DNA of 64,000 nt. It comes from Notolepis coatsorum (taxonomy: Eukaryota > Chordata > Actinopteri > Aulopiformes > Paralepididae). The DNA lies in NCBI GenBank assembly GCA_963971535.1, contig OZ020591.1, positions 15,450,123 through 15,514,122 on the forward strand, given 5' to 3'. The first letter of the stretch is position 1, and every line of letters starts with the position of its first letter. The position numbers were made by a program, and so were the translations under genes. Shown piece after piece: positions 23,501 to 35,868 of this stretch. The notes below the pieces were generated by a model. That model searched no databases and was not told the DNA's origin. It worked only from the letters and a program-made list of their open reading frames with translations.

Positions 23501-26500
23501 AGCCTGGTACCGACGTTAGCTCCCAGAATGATAGCCAGTTAGCCAGCACCAGCCTGGTACCGACGTTAGCTCCCAGAATGTTAGCCAGCACCAGCCTAGT
23601 ACCGACGTTGGCTCCCAGAACGATATCCAGTTAGCCAGCACCAGCCTGGTACCGACGTTAGCTCTCAGAACGATAGCCAGTTAGCCAGCACCAGCCTGGT
23701 ACCGACGTTAGCTCTCAGAACGATAGCCAGTTAGCCAGCACCAGCCTAGTACAGATGTTAGCTCTCAGAACGATAGCCAGTTAGCCAGCACCAGCCTAAT
23801 ACCGACGTTAGCTCTCAGAACGATAGCCAGTTAGCCAGCACCAGCCTGGTACCGACGTTATCTCTCAGAACGATAGCCAGTTAGGCAGCACCAGCCTGGT
23901 ACCGACGTTAGCTCCCAGAACGATAGCCAGTTAGCCAGCAGCAGCCTAGTACCGACGTTAGCTCCCAGAATGATATCCAGTTAGCCAGCATCAGCCTGGT
24001 ACCGACGTTATCTCTCAGAACGATATCCAGTTAGCCAGCACCAGCCTGGTACCGACGTTAGCTCTCAGAACGATAGCCAGTTAGCCAGCACCAGCCTGGT
24101 ACCGACGTTATCTCTCAGAACGATAGCCAGTTAGCCAGCACCAGCCTAGTACCGACGCTGGCTCTCAGAACGATAGCCAGTTAGCCAGCACCAGCCTAGT
24201 ACCGACGTTAGCTCTCAGAATGATAGCCAGTTAGCCAGCACCAGCCTGGTACCGACGTTAGTTCCCAGAACGATAGCCAGTTAGCCAGCACCAGCCTGGT
24301 ACCGACGTTAGCTCTCAGAACGATAGCCAGTTAGCCAGCACCAGCCTTGTATCTACGTTAGCTCCCAGAATGATAGCCAGTTAGCCAGCAACAGCCTAGT
24401 ACCGACGTTAGCTCCCAGAATGATATCCAGTTAGCCAGCATCAGCCTGGTACCGACGTTATCTCTCAGAACGATATCCAGTTAGCCAGCACCAGCCTGGT
24501 ACCGACGTTAGCTCTCAGAACGATAGCCAGTTAGCCAGCACCAGCCTGGTACCGACGTTATCTCTCAGAACGATAGCCAGTTAGCCAGCACCAGCCTAGT
24601 ACCGACGCTGGCTCTCAGAACGATAGCCAGTTAGCCAGCACCAGCCTAGTACCGACGTTATCTCTCAGAATGATAGCCAGTTAGCCAGCACCAGCCTGGT
24701 ACCGACGTTAGTTCCCAGAACGATAGCCAGTTAGCCAGCACCAGCCTGGTACCGACGTTAGTTCCCAGAACGATAGCCAGTTAGCCAGCACCAGCCTGGT
24801 ACCGACGTTAGCTCTCAGAACGATAGCCAGTTAGCCAGCACCAGCCTGGTACCGACGTTAGCTCCCAGAATGATAGCCAGTTAGCCAGCACCAGCCTGGT
24901 ACCGACGTTAGCTCCCAGAATGTTAGCCAGCACCAGCCTAGTACCGACGTTAGCTCCCAGAACGATATCCAGTTAGCCAGCACCAGCCTGCTACCGACGT
25001 TAGCTCTCAGAACGATAGCCAGTTAGCCAGCACCAGCCTGGTACCGACGTTAGCTCTCAGAACGATAGCCAGTTAGCCAGCACCAGCCTAGTACAGATGT
25101 TAGCTCTCAGAACGATAGCCAGTTAGCCAGCACCAGCCTAATACCGACGTTAGCTCTCAGAACGATAGCCAGTTAGCCAGCACCAGCCTGGTACCGACGT
25201 TAGCTCCCAGAACGATAGCCAGTTAGCCAGCAGCAGCCTAGTACCGACGTTAGCTCCCAGAATGATATCCAGTTAGCCAGCATCAGCCTGGTACCGACGT
25301 TATCTCTCAGAACGATATCCAGTTAGCCAGCACCAGCCTGGTACCGACGTTAGCTCTCAGAACGATAGCCAGTTAGCCAGCACCAGCCTGGTACCGACGT
25401 TATCTCTCAGAACGATAGCCAGTTAGCCAGCACCAGCCTAGTACCGACGCTGGCTCTCAGAACGATAGCCAGTTAGCCAGCACCAGCCTAGTACCGACGT
25501 TAGCTCTCAGAATGATAGCCAGTTAGCCAGCACCAGCCTGGTACCGACGTTAGTTCCCAGAACGATAGCCAGTTAGCCAGCACCAGCCTGGTACCGACGT
25601 TAGTTCCCAGAACGATAGCCAGTTAGCCAGCACCAGCCTGGTACCGACGTTAGCTCTAAGAACGATAGCCAGTTAGCCAGCACCAGCCTGGTACCGACGT
25701 TAGCTCCCAGAATGATAGCCAGTTAGCCAGCACCAGCCTGGTACCGACGTTAGCTCCCAGAATGTTAGCCAGCACCAGCCTAGTACCGACGTTAGCTCCC
25801 AGAACGATATCCAGTTAGCCAGCACCAGCCTAGTACCAACGTTGGCTCCCAGAATGATATCCAGTTAGCCAGCACCAGCCTGGTACCGACGTTAGCTCTC
25901 AGAACGATAGCCAGTTAGCCAGCACCAGCCTGGTACCGACGTTAGCTCTCAGAACGATAGCCAGTTAGCCAGCACCAGCCTAGTACAGATGTTAGCTCTC
26001 AGAACGATAGCCAGTTAGCCAGCACCAGCCTAATACCGACGTTAGCTCTCAGAACGATAGCCAGTTAGCCAGCACCAGCCTGGTACCGACGTTAGCTCTC
26101 AGAACGATATCCAGTTAGCCAGCACCAGCCTGGTACCGACGTTAGTTCCCAGAATGATAGCCAGTTAGCCAGCACCAGCCTAGTACCGACGTTAGCACTC
26201 AGAACGATAGCCAGTTAGTTAGCCAGCACCAGCCTGGTACCGACGTTAGCTCCCAGAACGATAGCCAGTTAGCCAGCACCAGCCTGGTACCGACGTTAGC
26301 TCTCAGAACGATAGCCAGTTAGCCAGCACCAGCCTGGTATCTACGTTAGCTCCCAGAATGATAGCCAGTTAGCCAGCACCAGCCTAGTACCGACGTTAGC
26401 TCCCAGAATGATATCCAGTTAGCCAGCACCAGCCTGGTACCGACGTTAGCTCCCAGAACGATAGCCAGTTAGCCAGCACCAGCCTGGTACCGACGTTAGC

Positions 26501-29500
26501 TCTCAGAACGATAGCCAGTTAGCCAGCACCAGCCTGGTATCTACGTTAGCTCCCAGAATGATGGCCAGTTAGCCAGCACCAGCCTAGTACCGACGTTAGC
26601 TCCCAGAATGATATCCAGTTAGCCAGCATCAGCCTGGTACCGACGTTATCTCTCAGAACGATATCCAGTTAGCCAGCACCAGCCTGGTACCGACGTTAGC
26701 TCTCAGAACGATAGCCAGTTAGCCAGCACCAGCCTGGTACCGACGTTATCTCTCAGAACGATAGCCAGTTAGCCAGCACCAGCCTAGTACCGACGCTGGC
26801 TCTCAGAACGATAGCCAGTTAGCCAGCACCAGCCTAGTACCGACGTTAGCTCTCAGAATGATAGCCAGTTAGCCAGCACCAGCCTGGTACCGACGTTAGT
26901 TCCCAGAACGATAGCCAGTTAGCCAGCACCAGCCTGGTACCGACGTTAGTTCCCAGAACGATAGCCAGTTAGCCAGCACCAGCTTGGTACCGACGTTAGC
27001 TCTCAGAACGATAGCCAGTTAGCCAGCACCAGCCTGGTACCGACGTTAGCTCCCAGAATGATAGCCAGTTAGCCAGCACCAGCCTGGTACCGACGTTAGC
27101 TCCCAGAATGTTAGCCAGCACCAGCCTAGTACCGACGTTAGCTCCCAGAACGATATCCAGTTAGCCAGCACCAGCCTGGTACCCACGTTAGCTCTCAGAA
27201 CGATAGCCAGTTAGCCAGCACCAGCCTGGTACCGACGTTAGCTCTCAGAACGATAGCCAGTTAGCCAGCACCAGCCTAGTACAGATGTTAGCTCTCAGAA
27301 CGATAGCCAGTTAGCCAGCACCAGCCTAATACCGACGTTAGCTCTCAGAACGATAGCCAGTTAGCCAGCACCAGCCTGGTACCGACGTTATCTCTCAGAA
27401 CGATAGCCAGTTAGCCAGCACCAGCCTGGTACCGACGTTAGCTCCCAGAACGATAGCCAGTTAGCCAGCAGCAGCCTAGTACCGACGTTAGCTCCCAGAA
27501 TGATATCCAGTTAGCCAGCATCAGCCTGGTACCGACGTTATCTCTCAGAACGATATCCAGTTAGCCAGCACCAGCCTGGTACCGACGTTAGCTCTCAGAA
27601 CGATAGCCAGTTAGCCAGCACCAGCCTGGTACCGACGTTATCTCTCAGAACGATAGCCAGTTAGCCAGCACCAGCCTAGTACCGACGCTGGCTCTCAGAA
27701 CGATAGCCAGTTAGCCAGCACCAGCCTAGTACCGACGTTAGCTCTCAGAATGATAGCCAGTTAGCCAGCACCAGCCTGGTACCGACGTTAGTTCCCAGAA
27801 CGATAGCCAGTTAGCCAGCACCAGCCTGGTACCGACGTTAGTTCCCAGAACGATAGCCAGTTAGCCAGCACCAGCCTGGTACCGACGTTAGCTCTAAGAA
27901 CGATAGCCAGTTAGCCAGCACCAGCCTGGTACCGACGTTAGCTCCCAGAATGATAGCCAGTTAGCCAGCACCAGCCTGGTACCGACGTTAGCTCCCAGAA
28001 TGTTAGCCAGCACCAGCCTAGTACCGACGTTAGCTCTCAGAACGATAGCCAGCTAGCCAGCACCAGCCTAGTACAGATGTTAGCTCTCAGAACGATAGCC
28101 AGTTAGCCAGCACCAGCCTGGTACCGACGTTAGCTCTCAGAACGATATCCAGTTAGCCAGCACCAGCCTGGTACCGACGTTAGTTCCCAGAATGATAGCC
28201 AGTTAGCCAGCACCAGCCTAGTACCGACGTTAGCACTCAGAACGATAGCCAGTTAGTTAGCCAGCACCAGCCTGGTACCGACGTTAGCTCCCAGAACGAT
28301 AGCCAGTTAGCCAGCACCAGCCTAGTACCGACGTTAGCTCCCAGAACGATAGCCAGTTAGCCAGCACCAGCCTAGTACCGACGTTAGTTCCCAGAACAAA
28401 ATCCAGTTAGCCAGCACCAGCCTGGTACCTACGTTATCTCTCAGAACGATATCCAGTTAGCCAGCACCAGCCTGGTACCGACGTTATCTCTCAGAACGAT
28501 ATCCAGTTAGCCAGCACCAGCCTGGTACCGACGTTATCTCTCAGAACGATATCCAGTTAGCCAGCACCAGCCTGGTACCGATGTTATCTCTCAGAACGAT
28601 ATCCAGTTAGCCAGCACCAGCCTGGTACCGACGTTATCTCTCAGAACGATAGCCAGTTAGCCAGCACCAGCCTGGTACCGACGTTAGTTCCCAGAACGAT
28701 AGCCAGTTAGCCAGCACCAGCCTGGTACCGACGTTAGTTCCCAGAACGATAGCCAGTTAGCCAGCACCAGCCTGGTACCGATGTTAGCTCTCAGAACGAT
28801 AGCCAGTTAGCCAGCACCAGCCTAGTACCGACGTTGGCTCTCAGAACGATAGCCAGTTAGCCAGCACCAGCCTAGTACCGACGTTAGCTCTCAGAATGAT
28901 AGCCAGTTAGCCAGCACCAGCCTGGTACCGACGTTAGTTCCCAGAACGATAGCCAGTTAGCCAGCACCAACCTGGTACCGACGTTAGCTCTCAGAACGAT
29001 AGCCAGTTAGCCAGCACCAGCCTAGTACCGACGTTGGCTCTCAGAGCGATAGCCAGTTAGCCAGCACCAGCCTGGTACCGACGTTAGCTCTCAGAATGAT
29101 AGCCAGTTAGCCAGCACCAGCCTGGTACCGACGTTAGCTCCCAGAATGTTAGCCAGCACCAGCCTGGTACCGACGTTAGCTCTCAGAACGATAGCCAGTT
29201 AGCCAGCACCAGCCTAGTACCGACGTTGGCTCTCAGAACGATAGCCAGTTAGCCAGCACCAGCCTAGTACCGACGTTAGCTCTCAGAATGATAGCCAGTT
29301 AGCCAGCACCAGCCTGGTACCGACGTTAGTTCCCAGAACGATAGCCAGTTAGCCAGCACCAACCTGGTACCGACGTTAGCTCTCAGAACGATAGCCAGTT
29401 AGCCAGCACCAGCCTAGTACCGACGTTGGCTCTCAGAGCGATAGCCAGTTAGCCAGCACCAGCCTGGTACCGACGTTAGCTCTCAGAATGATAGCCAGTT

Positions 29501-29890
29501 AGCCAGCACCAGCCTGGTACCGACGTTAGCTCCCAGAATGTTAGCCAGCACCAGCCTAGTACCGACGTTAGCTCCCAGAATGTTAGCCAGCACCAGCCTG
29601 GTACCGACGTTAGTTCCCAGAACGATAGCCAGTTAGCCAGCACCAGCCTGGTACCGACGTTAGTTCCCAGAACGATAGCCAGTTAGCCAGCACCAGCCTG
29701 GTACCGACGTTAGCTCTCAGAACGATAGCCAGTTAGCCAGCACCAGCCTGGTACCGGCGTTAGCTCCCAGAATGATAGCCAGTTAGCCAGCACCAGCCTG
29801 GTACCGACGTTAGCTCCCAGAATGTTAGCCAGCACCAGCCTAGTACAGATGTTAGCTCTCAGAACGATAACCAGTTAGCCAGCACCAACC
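17567..29890. repeat. 12.3-kb satellite array, 50-bp monomer, about 246 copies
   Basis: The monomer contains GCCAGTTAGCCAGCACCAGC, then CTRGTACCGACGTTA, then GYTCYCAGAACGATA. Period is 50 bp throughout and no other sequence interrupts it. Common variants: GATAGCC or GATATCC; CTAGTACC or CTGGTACC; TTAGCTCCC, TTAGCTCTC, TTAGTTCCC or TTATCTCTC; a 4-bp insertion (CAGTTAGTTAGCC); and shortened monomers reading GAATGTTAGCCAGC. The variants recur in ordered blocks, giving higher-order repeats. There is no open frame of note. The last monomers decay into CCAACCTTTAG. Confidence 0.97.
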
Positions 29891-29892
29891 TT

Positions 29893-30600
29893 TAGTTATG
29901 GACAGAAATTCAGATTGGGCTTGACCCAACTTCACACACTGACGCCTAGAAGATGGATAATCCCGAAACCAGACACAGGCATTACCATCTAAGCCAATGT
30001 TAGATTTTAGAAGCAGGTAGTCAGGTAAGCTTTTGACAAATCTACAAAGAGGGCAGCACAGTGTTTCTTCTTATCTAATGCTGAGATAATATAATTTGTA
30101 ACCAGGCTGATGTAGTACTGTGTTTGGCTCTAAAACCAGATATAAAAACATAACAATTAACAATAAAATAAAGAACAAATTACAGAATCAAAAAATATTC
30201 ATCACAAGTCATCGACATCAGGGTTCATACAGGGGCAATATAAATCAGTCAAAACATCTGCAGCCAGATGTCTCTGCCTCAAAGTCATTAAGAATAACTT
30301 TAAATGCATCCAATGAGACCACCTACCAAAGATTCTGATAATTTTGCAACTGTTTCCAAGTAGAGGGAGCAACATACTTAAACCCCCTTTTTCCCAATTC
30401 AGTACAGGCTTTAGGGACAGATAGTAGGCATAAGTCCTAGGAGTAAAGACAATAACTTCCCATACATTTTTAAAGAATGTAGATCCATAGGTATGATGGA
30501 AGCAAACCAAGAATAGCCTTATAAATAAAAATATGCTAATGGTTAAGGCAGACCATCTGACCCAAACATGCAAAGAGCCATGGTGAGTAAGGCGAAGCTA
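29893..30600 (-). mobile_element. interspersed repeat, probably LINE-derived
   Basis: It carries blocks such as ATGTCTCTGCCTCAAAGTC and CCATGGTGAGTAAGG. The style resembles antisense fish LINE 3' sequence like the piece near 13952, but no clear protein motif is readable. 30601-30721 shows nothing. Confidence 0.35.
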
Positions 30601-30721
30601 CATGTTAGATCCTTGCACATTTGTGAATAATCATTGCCGTATATCATTGTTCTTTGCTGTTATACTTTCTGTCATTCTGTGCAAATGTTATGCTAAGATT
30701 GATTTTAAAGTGATTTGTGGG

Positions 30722-31195
30722 TAGGGCGGCTAGGTGGTGCAGTGGGCAAGGCGCTCACCACCAATGCAGGAGACGCTGGGTTCGAGCCCAGCTCTCTGCA
30801 TTGCATTCAGCTTTGCTGGGCGTTCATACTAATACATTTGGCAGTATTAGGGGGTGGGAAGCTGATGGGTGGGGATCGGACGTTGTCGACAGAGACTCCT
30901 ACAGGTCGGTTGGTGCGCCTGCGCAGTAGAATCAGGAAGCGACGGGGGCGGCGTCCCTCCAAAGCGCAGACCCCCGACGCTGAAAGATCACGCTGTGCAG
31001 GTGAAAAGATGTGACGGCTGCTACCTCGAGTACCGGAGGGGACTCGTGCAATGTATGGCTTCGTCCACATTACAGCCGGCTTATGGGAGGCATGGCCAAA
31101 CAGCGTTCGAGACGGGGGAGGGTAGAATTGGACGATAAAAAATTTGGATGGGTGAAAAATAGAAAATGGGAGAAAAAGTAGATAAAAAAATTGTG
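30722..31195 (+). mobile_element. tRNA-derived SINE, copy 1
   Basis: The head shows a pol III A-box-like TAGGTGGTGCAGTGG and B box GGTTCGAGCC (about 30779). The body includes GGTGGGAAGCTGATGGGTGG and CTACAGGTCGGTTGG, and the tail GAGAAAAAGTAGATAAAAAA. Three other copies share this order (33396, 36300 inverted, and 44783 split). Confidence 0.85.
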
Positions 31196-31911
31196 ATTTG
31201 TGGGTTTTTAGGAGATCATCAAACGGAACCCTCTCCCTGGTCTTTTCCATGCAGCCCAAAAATTTGGAAAATAATTTACATAAGCCATCTTGCAATACCA
31301 CTTCATAGGGTTTCATGGCGTCGGGGGTTCCAGTGGTGACATTATTTTGGGGATATCGCATATTATTTGATGACTAAATGGAAAACAATTATGATAATTC
31401 GTAGCAATTATGATAATTAGTTGAGTGAAGGTGAGGATCACAGTAGCTAAATTATCAGTGCGCTGCACACTATTCTTTTTGTTTTCTTGTTAAACGATCA
31501 GTTAAACCATTAACCAATTTTTCTTTTATAGAATATTTGAAGATTAAAACCCATTAAAATGCCCATCCCATGTTTGAGCTCACTAACCTGGCGTATTTCC
31601 TTTAAATTGGCTGTGGAAAAACAATACTGCTGTTGCCAAAATGTGTGTGCATCTTTGTGATGATGTTGATGACAAAAAGGTCTATCTATCGCAATTGAAT
31701 TCCTTCAACTACTAAACATTATAATATTAATTAATGAGTAATTAACATAAATGTATCCAACCAATCCTTGAAGTAGGCCTAACTAATAGGCTGTGTTTAG
31801 TTGTACACACAGATGAAAGACTTCCGCCGATCCACAATGGTGCACATAATTTCTATTTCAATCTTTAATCTCGAAAGAACATTTACAATGATGTCGAGAG
31901 GTACAATACAT
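31196..31911. other. no gene recognised
   Basis: AT-rich, without long open frames or terminal repeats that I could identify. Confidence 0.4.
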
Positions 31912-32934
31912 TAGGCTTGGGCGGTATTACGGTATACCAGGGTATTTAGAAATCCAATCAATACCGTCAAAATCACAGATTAGTTTCAGTTTCTATTACA
32001 CTGAAACGGAGTTTTGACAGGGACGGCATTGGTTGTAGTGCACACACAGCACGCGCCAGCAGAGGGCGAGACCAGTCCTCACTGTAGTGGAGCGAGCACA
32101 CGCAGAGCTGGTTGTCTACACAGAGGAGGACGCAATCGATAGGGGGAAACCCGCTTCAGTGGTGGAAATTAAATGAGACACGCTTACCGTTGCTGGTGCT
32201 GCGGGCTAACTGGCTAGTGGCTACCGTTCTGAGAGCTAACGTTAGCAGTACTAGGATGCTGCGGGCGAACTGCTACCGTTCTGAGAGCTAACGTTAGCAG
32301 TACTAGGATGCTGCGGGCGAACTGCTACCGTTCTGAGAGCTAACGTTAGCAGTACTAGGATGCTGCGGGCGAACTGCTACCGTTCTGAGAGCTAACGTTA
32401 GCAGTACTAGGATGCTGCGGGCGAACTGCTACCGTTCTGAGAGCTAACATTAGCACTAGGACGCTGCGGGCGAACTGCTACCGTTCTGAGAGCTAACGTT
32501 AGCACTAGGATGCTGCGGGCGAACTGCTACCGTTCTGAGAGCTAACGTTAGCACTAGGATGCTGCGGGCGAACTGCTACCGTTCTGAGAGCTAACGTTAG
32601 CAGTACTAGGATGCTGCGGGCGAACTGCTACAGTTCTGAGAGCTAACGTTAGCACTAGGATGCTGCGGGCGAACTGCTACCGTTCTGAGAGCTAACGTTA
32701 GCACTAGGATGCTGCAGGCGAACTGCTACCGTTCTGAGAGCTAACGTTACTAGCACTAGGATGCTGCGGGCTAACTGGCCATCGTTCCGTGATTTCTTTA
32801 CTTGGTAACACGGGTTGCCCCCCCCCCCCCCCCCCCGCTGATGAAAATGAAAGTCATACGTCATATACCGTATACCGGGGTATTATGTCAGCAGGGTATG
32901 ACGGTAGGAAAAAAATTATACCGCTCCCCGCCTA
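31912..32934. mobile_element. hAT MITE carrying an internal 52-bp array
   Basis: The left end TAGGCTTGGGCGGTATTACG and right end ATACCGCTCCCCGCCTA are inverted. Perfect 8-bp duplications CAATACAT lie at 31904-31911 and 32935-32942. There is no coding sequence. The centre is a minisatellite (32205-32770), and a run of about 20 C follows near 32817. Confidence 0.9.
32205..32770. repeat. 52-bp minisatellite, about 11 copies
   Basis: The unit contains ACCGTTCTGAGAGCTAACGT, TAGCAGTACTAGGATGCTGC and GGGCGAACTGCT; some copies lack GCAGTA or similar 3-bp steps. Read on the other strand it aligns with the 50-bp satellite at 17567-29890. The flanking ACTTGGTAACACGGGTTGC is shared too. Confidence 0.95.
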
Positions 32935-32942
32935 CAATACAT

Positions 32943-33395
32943 AATACAAAAATAATATAGAAACATAAAAGTATCATTTAAACAATTTTAATTAATTAAA
33001 ACAAATGGTCGGCTATTATAGATTCAAACTGACCAATGGATACTCAAGTGTTGAGTTTAAACCCTCCTTCTGCTAAGCATAGGAAAATAGGAAGTATTTA
33101 TATTCTTTAACTCTCAATAATACTCATTCACAGTAGATACAGTATATGCAAATGTTCACAGACAGTAGTTTAGAGCATAGCTGTCAACATTGGGATATTA
33201 AAATAAGGGAGATTTGCCAGAGAGGGAGGGAGGGGGGGTAAAGGGGGTGTTTCCCCCCCTTTGGTGGATCTTTTTTGGTGAAATCAGTTGTGCGATAGTC
33301 ACTTTTGGTGAGTTGTTTATATACAATTCACTTATGACATTTAGGTATGACACAGGACTACAAAAGCATTTAGTATATAAATGTGTCAACAGGAA
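32943..33395. other. no gene recognised
   Basis: AT-rich, with a GGGAGG/CCCCCC-rich stretch around 33215-33262 that may be an unplaced transposon end. Confidence 0.35.
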
Positions 33396-33852
33396 GGCGG
33401 CTGGATGGCGCAGGGGATATTGCGCCCGTCACCAATGCAAGAGACTCCGGTCTTGAATCCCGGTGTCAACATTGCCTCCGGCTTGGGCCAGTCGTCATAC
33501 TATCTCAATTGGCAGAGGTAGCGGGTGGAAGTCGATGGGTGGGGATTGGACGTTGTGGACTGCGACTCCTACAGGTCGGTTGGGGGACACCTGCACAGCA
33601 GAGACGGGAAGTAGCGGGGGTAGTGTAAGCCTCCCATGCGTTACACCTCGCCACTGAGAGTCCGCGCTGTCTGGTGAAAAGATGCGACAGGCTGCCTCCT
33701 CGTGTACCGGAGGGGACACGTGATGCAAGGCTTCTATCCTCCCTACGACCGACCAGTGGGAGGCATAGTCGAGCAACGTTCAAGACAGGGGAGGGGAGAA
33801 TTGTAAATACGAAATGAAAATAAGGAGAAAAAGTGGATAAAAAACAAAACAA
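33396..33852 (+). mobile_element. tRNA-derived SINE, copy 2
   Basis: GGCGGCTGGATGGCGCAGGG at the head, a degraded B box (GGTCTTGAATCCC), the body GATGGGTGGGGATTGGACG, and the tail GGAGAAAAAGTGGATAAAAA. Confidence 0.85.
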
Positions 33853-34424
33853 ATTTGTCAACAGACTAAAGCAGGGAACCACAATATTTTGCATACAAAT
33901 TATGCTGAGCAGAATGTAATATCATAACTGTCTATTTTTTTTTCTTGCAATTGAGCCAATTTTCATTAGGTATGGTTTTGAGGTGTGTTCAACAGAATGT
34001 AGTATCAAAAACACGTTCACAAAAAGTATGGGTTACTGAATGCTGAACTGCACTGTAAAAATCACTAAGCCATTGTAAGACCTTACCTGTGTCCCTGTAT
34101 CACTTGTCTCTGCTGCCCTTTGACTAAAAAACATCCCTATGTCCATTTTCCTTTTTTTTCTTTCTTGTCGCATATTTGAGTTAGTCACCTAGTAAAAGTG
34201 AGATAATTGACAATATCAGAGAAATACAACAAAAAAATTGCTTAATTTATCTATTTATTTATTTAACTGTATTAAACAATATAAAACGAATTGGCCATAA
34301 TTTACTGAGCAAACTAATGCTTACTGCTGTAACCTACTAATAACACTTAAAGTAAATCTGAAGATTATATAGCAGATGCCTTGGACAACTGTAGCGTGTG
34401 CTTGTTTATACAGAGCCCCTTTCA

Positions 34425-34478
34425 TGACTGTGATGCAAGCCCTGCTTGAATACAGGGGCAGGGCTTGCATCACAGTCA
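34425..34478. repeat. 21-bp perfect stem hairpin with 12-nt loop
   Basis: TGACTGTGATGCAAGCCCTGC (34425-34445; the first 20 bases suffice to find it) pairs with 34458-34478. GCTTGTTTATACAGAG is directly repeated on either side (about 34400 and 34487). The surrounding 33853-34584 holds no gene. Confidence 0.8.
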
Positions 34479-34584
34479 CGAAATGAGCTTGTTTATACAG
34501 AGCTGCTGGTATGACTTGCTGGCTGAAATACGGACGAGAGGGAACTAGGTAGCGGGGCTCTATTACTCTCTATGCTCTATGTGC

Positions 34585-35266
34585 TTAAACCCAGTGTTCT
34601 CGACAACGGAGTATTGGTCGCAGATCTGCTGCTATAAAAACACCTATGGCGTTTGTTATTGCTTTGGCCCGGTCTGAATTAATAGCGAGATGCTGCTTGA
34701 ATGCCACAGGGAGCTGGGTTTGCACTAGGGTCTGTTTCTTCCTTGTACCAGTGATATTCACATTCGGGTGATGCCGTTTCAAATGCGTGATAAAGTTCGC
34801 AATAAAGTTGAACAATGCCGGCACGTAGCCCCTTTCGTGACGTGCATCACAGGGGCTACGCTAGCTACGCTAGCAAAAAAGGTTCCGTACCGTTGCAATC
34901 GGTCGGTGCACAGCCGATACCGATAGTTTTTGGTTTTGTTATAGCAGCTGGCAGTATTATACTGTAGGTCTAACACAGGCATTCTCAAAGTCCGGACTCC
35001 GGACTAAATTATCCAATCTAATCTTAGAAATTAAGTAAAGTGAATAGTACTGGGTGTTAAGCATAACAGCATCTACGTTAATTTACTTCTGAATATTGGG
35101 GAGTATCGCCGTGCTTGTAGCCGCGTTTTGATTACGTCATCACAACAACATGTTAGGTAACGAACGTAACCCTGTTCTTTGACGTTCTTTGCCGAAAGCC
35201 GAAAGGGCCTTTTTTAACTACTTTCAGCCGATATGTTTCGGTGGCCGAATATTTGGTGCATCCCTA
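34585..35266 (-). pseudogene. truncated hAT transposase, N-terminal part
   Basis: Minus strand 34824-34585 reads a finger end (HLKRHHP), then VQTQLPVAFKQ, then SDRAKAITNAIGVFIAADLRP, the region that links the BED finger to the catalytic part of hAT proteins. It then loses frame. The right end at 35266 is GGTGCATCCCTA preceded by GGCCGAATATTT, a hAT terminus. The left end and catalytic domain are missing. Confidence 0.65.
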
Positions 35267-35469
35267 CTCAATTAGTATCGACGTGGCACCTGTTAGACCC
35301 ACGTTTGAAAACTTGTGAACGCTTTCTGTTAATCTGGTAAACTGTTGGTTGTATTGCGGAGCTAAATGCTAATGTGGCTAACTAACCGTAAACTTTTGTA
35401 CATGAAATACAGTGCAAAAAAACGTAAAAGACCCCGCTGAGAAACACTTTACAAATGTTTGCTTATTAA

Positions 35470-35864
35470 AGGGGAACTATTTTACTATTTCTTTCACTAT
35501 TTGGGCACTTTTACACAATTCATGTGAGTCTATGGAACATCTCTGTAATATATATATTTTTTTTATTCATTGTTTTGTATTTCTAATCAAGTCCTCAAAA
35601 ACAGCATTTTTCTACCTCAAGATCTCGAGCCGTTTGTGCAGCTCATCTTGTATCTCAACATTAACATGCAGCGGTGTCTTTCTGACATCACAAATCATCA
35701 CATTTTCAAATGACTCAGTTCAGTGAGGGTGAATATTGTGAGAGGAGAATTGGAAGAATGCGCCAATATGAGAATTTTGAGACATAGATCATATTAATAT
35801 AAGTTCACATAGCTAGGAAACAATGCTAAACACTCAAAAAGGCCATTTATAAGATAGTTCCCCT
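35470..35864. mobile_element. 395-bp MITE flanked by TTAA
   Basis: AGGGGAACTAT at the left and ATAGTTCCCCT at the right are perfect inverts. TTAA is present on both sides (35466-35469 and 35865-35868). It is non-coding. TTAA targeting fits piggyBac or Kolobok; the ends alone do not decide. Confidence 0.8.
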
Positions 35865-35868
35865 TTAA

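Noticed and set aside
17567..29890. Regular repeats as a CRISPR array
   Set aside because: Monomers are contiguous with no unique spacers, and the context is eukaryotic.
17567..29890. CENP-B-box-like motif in the satellite
   Set aside because: The monomer lacks the CGGG part of the box; centromere identity cannot be argued from sequence.
30722..30800. Functional tRNA gene
   Set aside because: Boxes A and B are present but the cloverleaf is not, and three other copies share the same body; it is a SINE.
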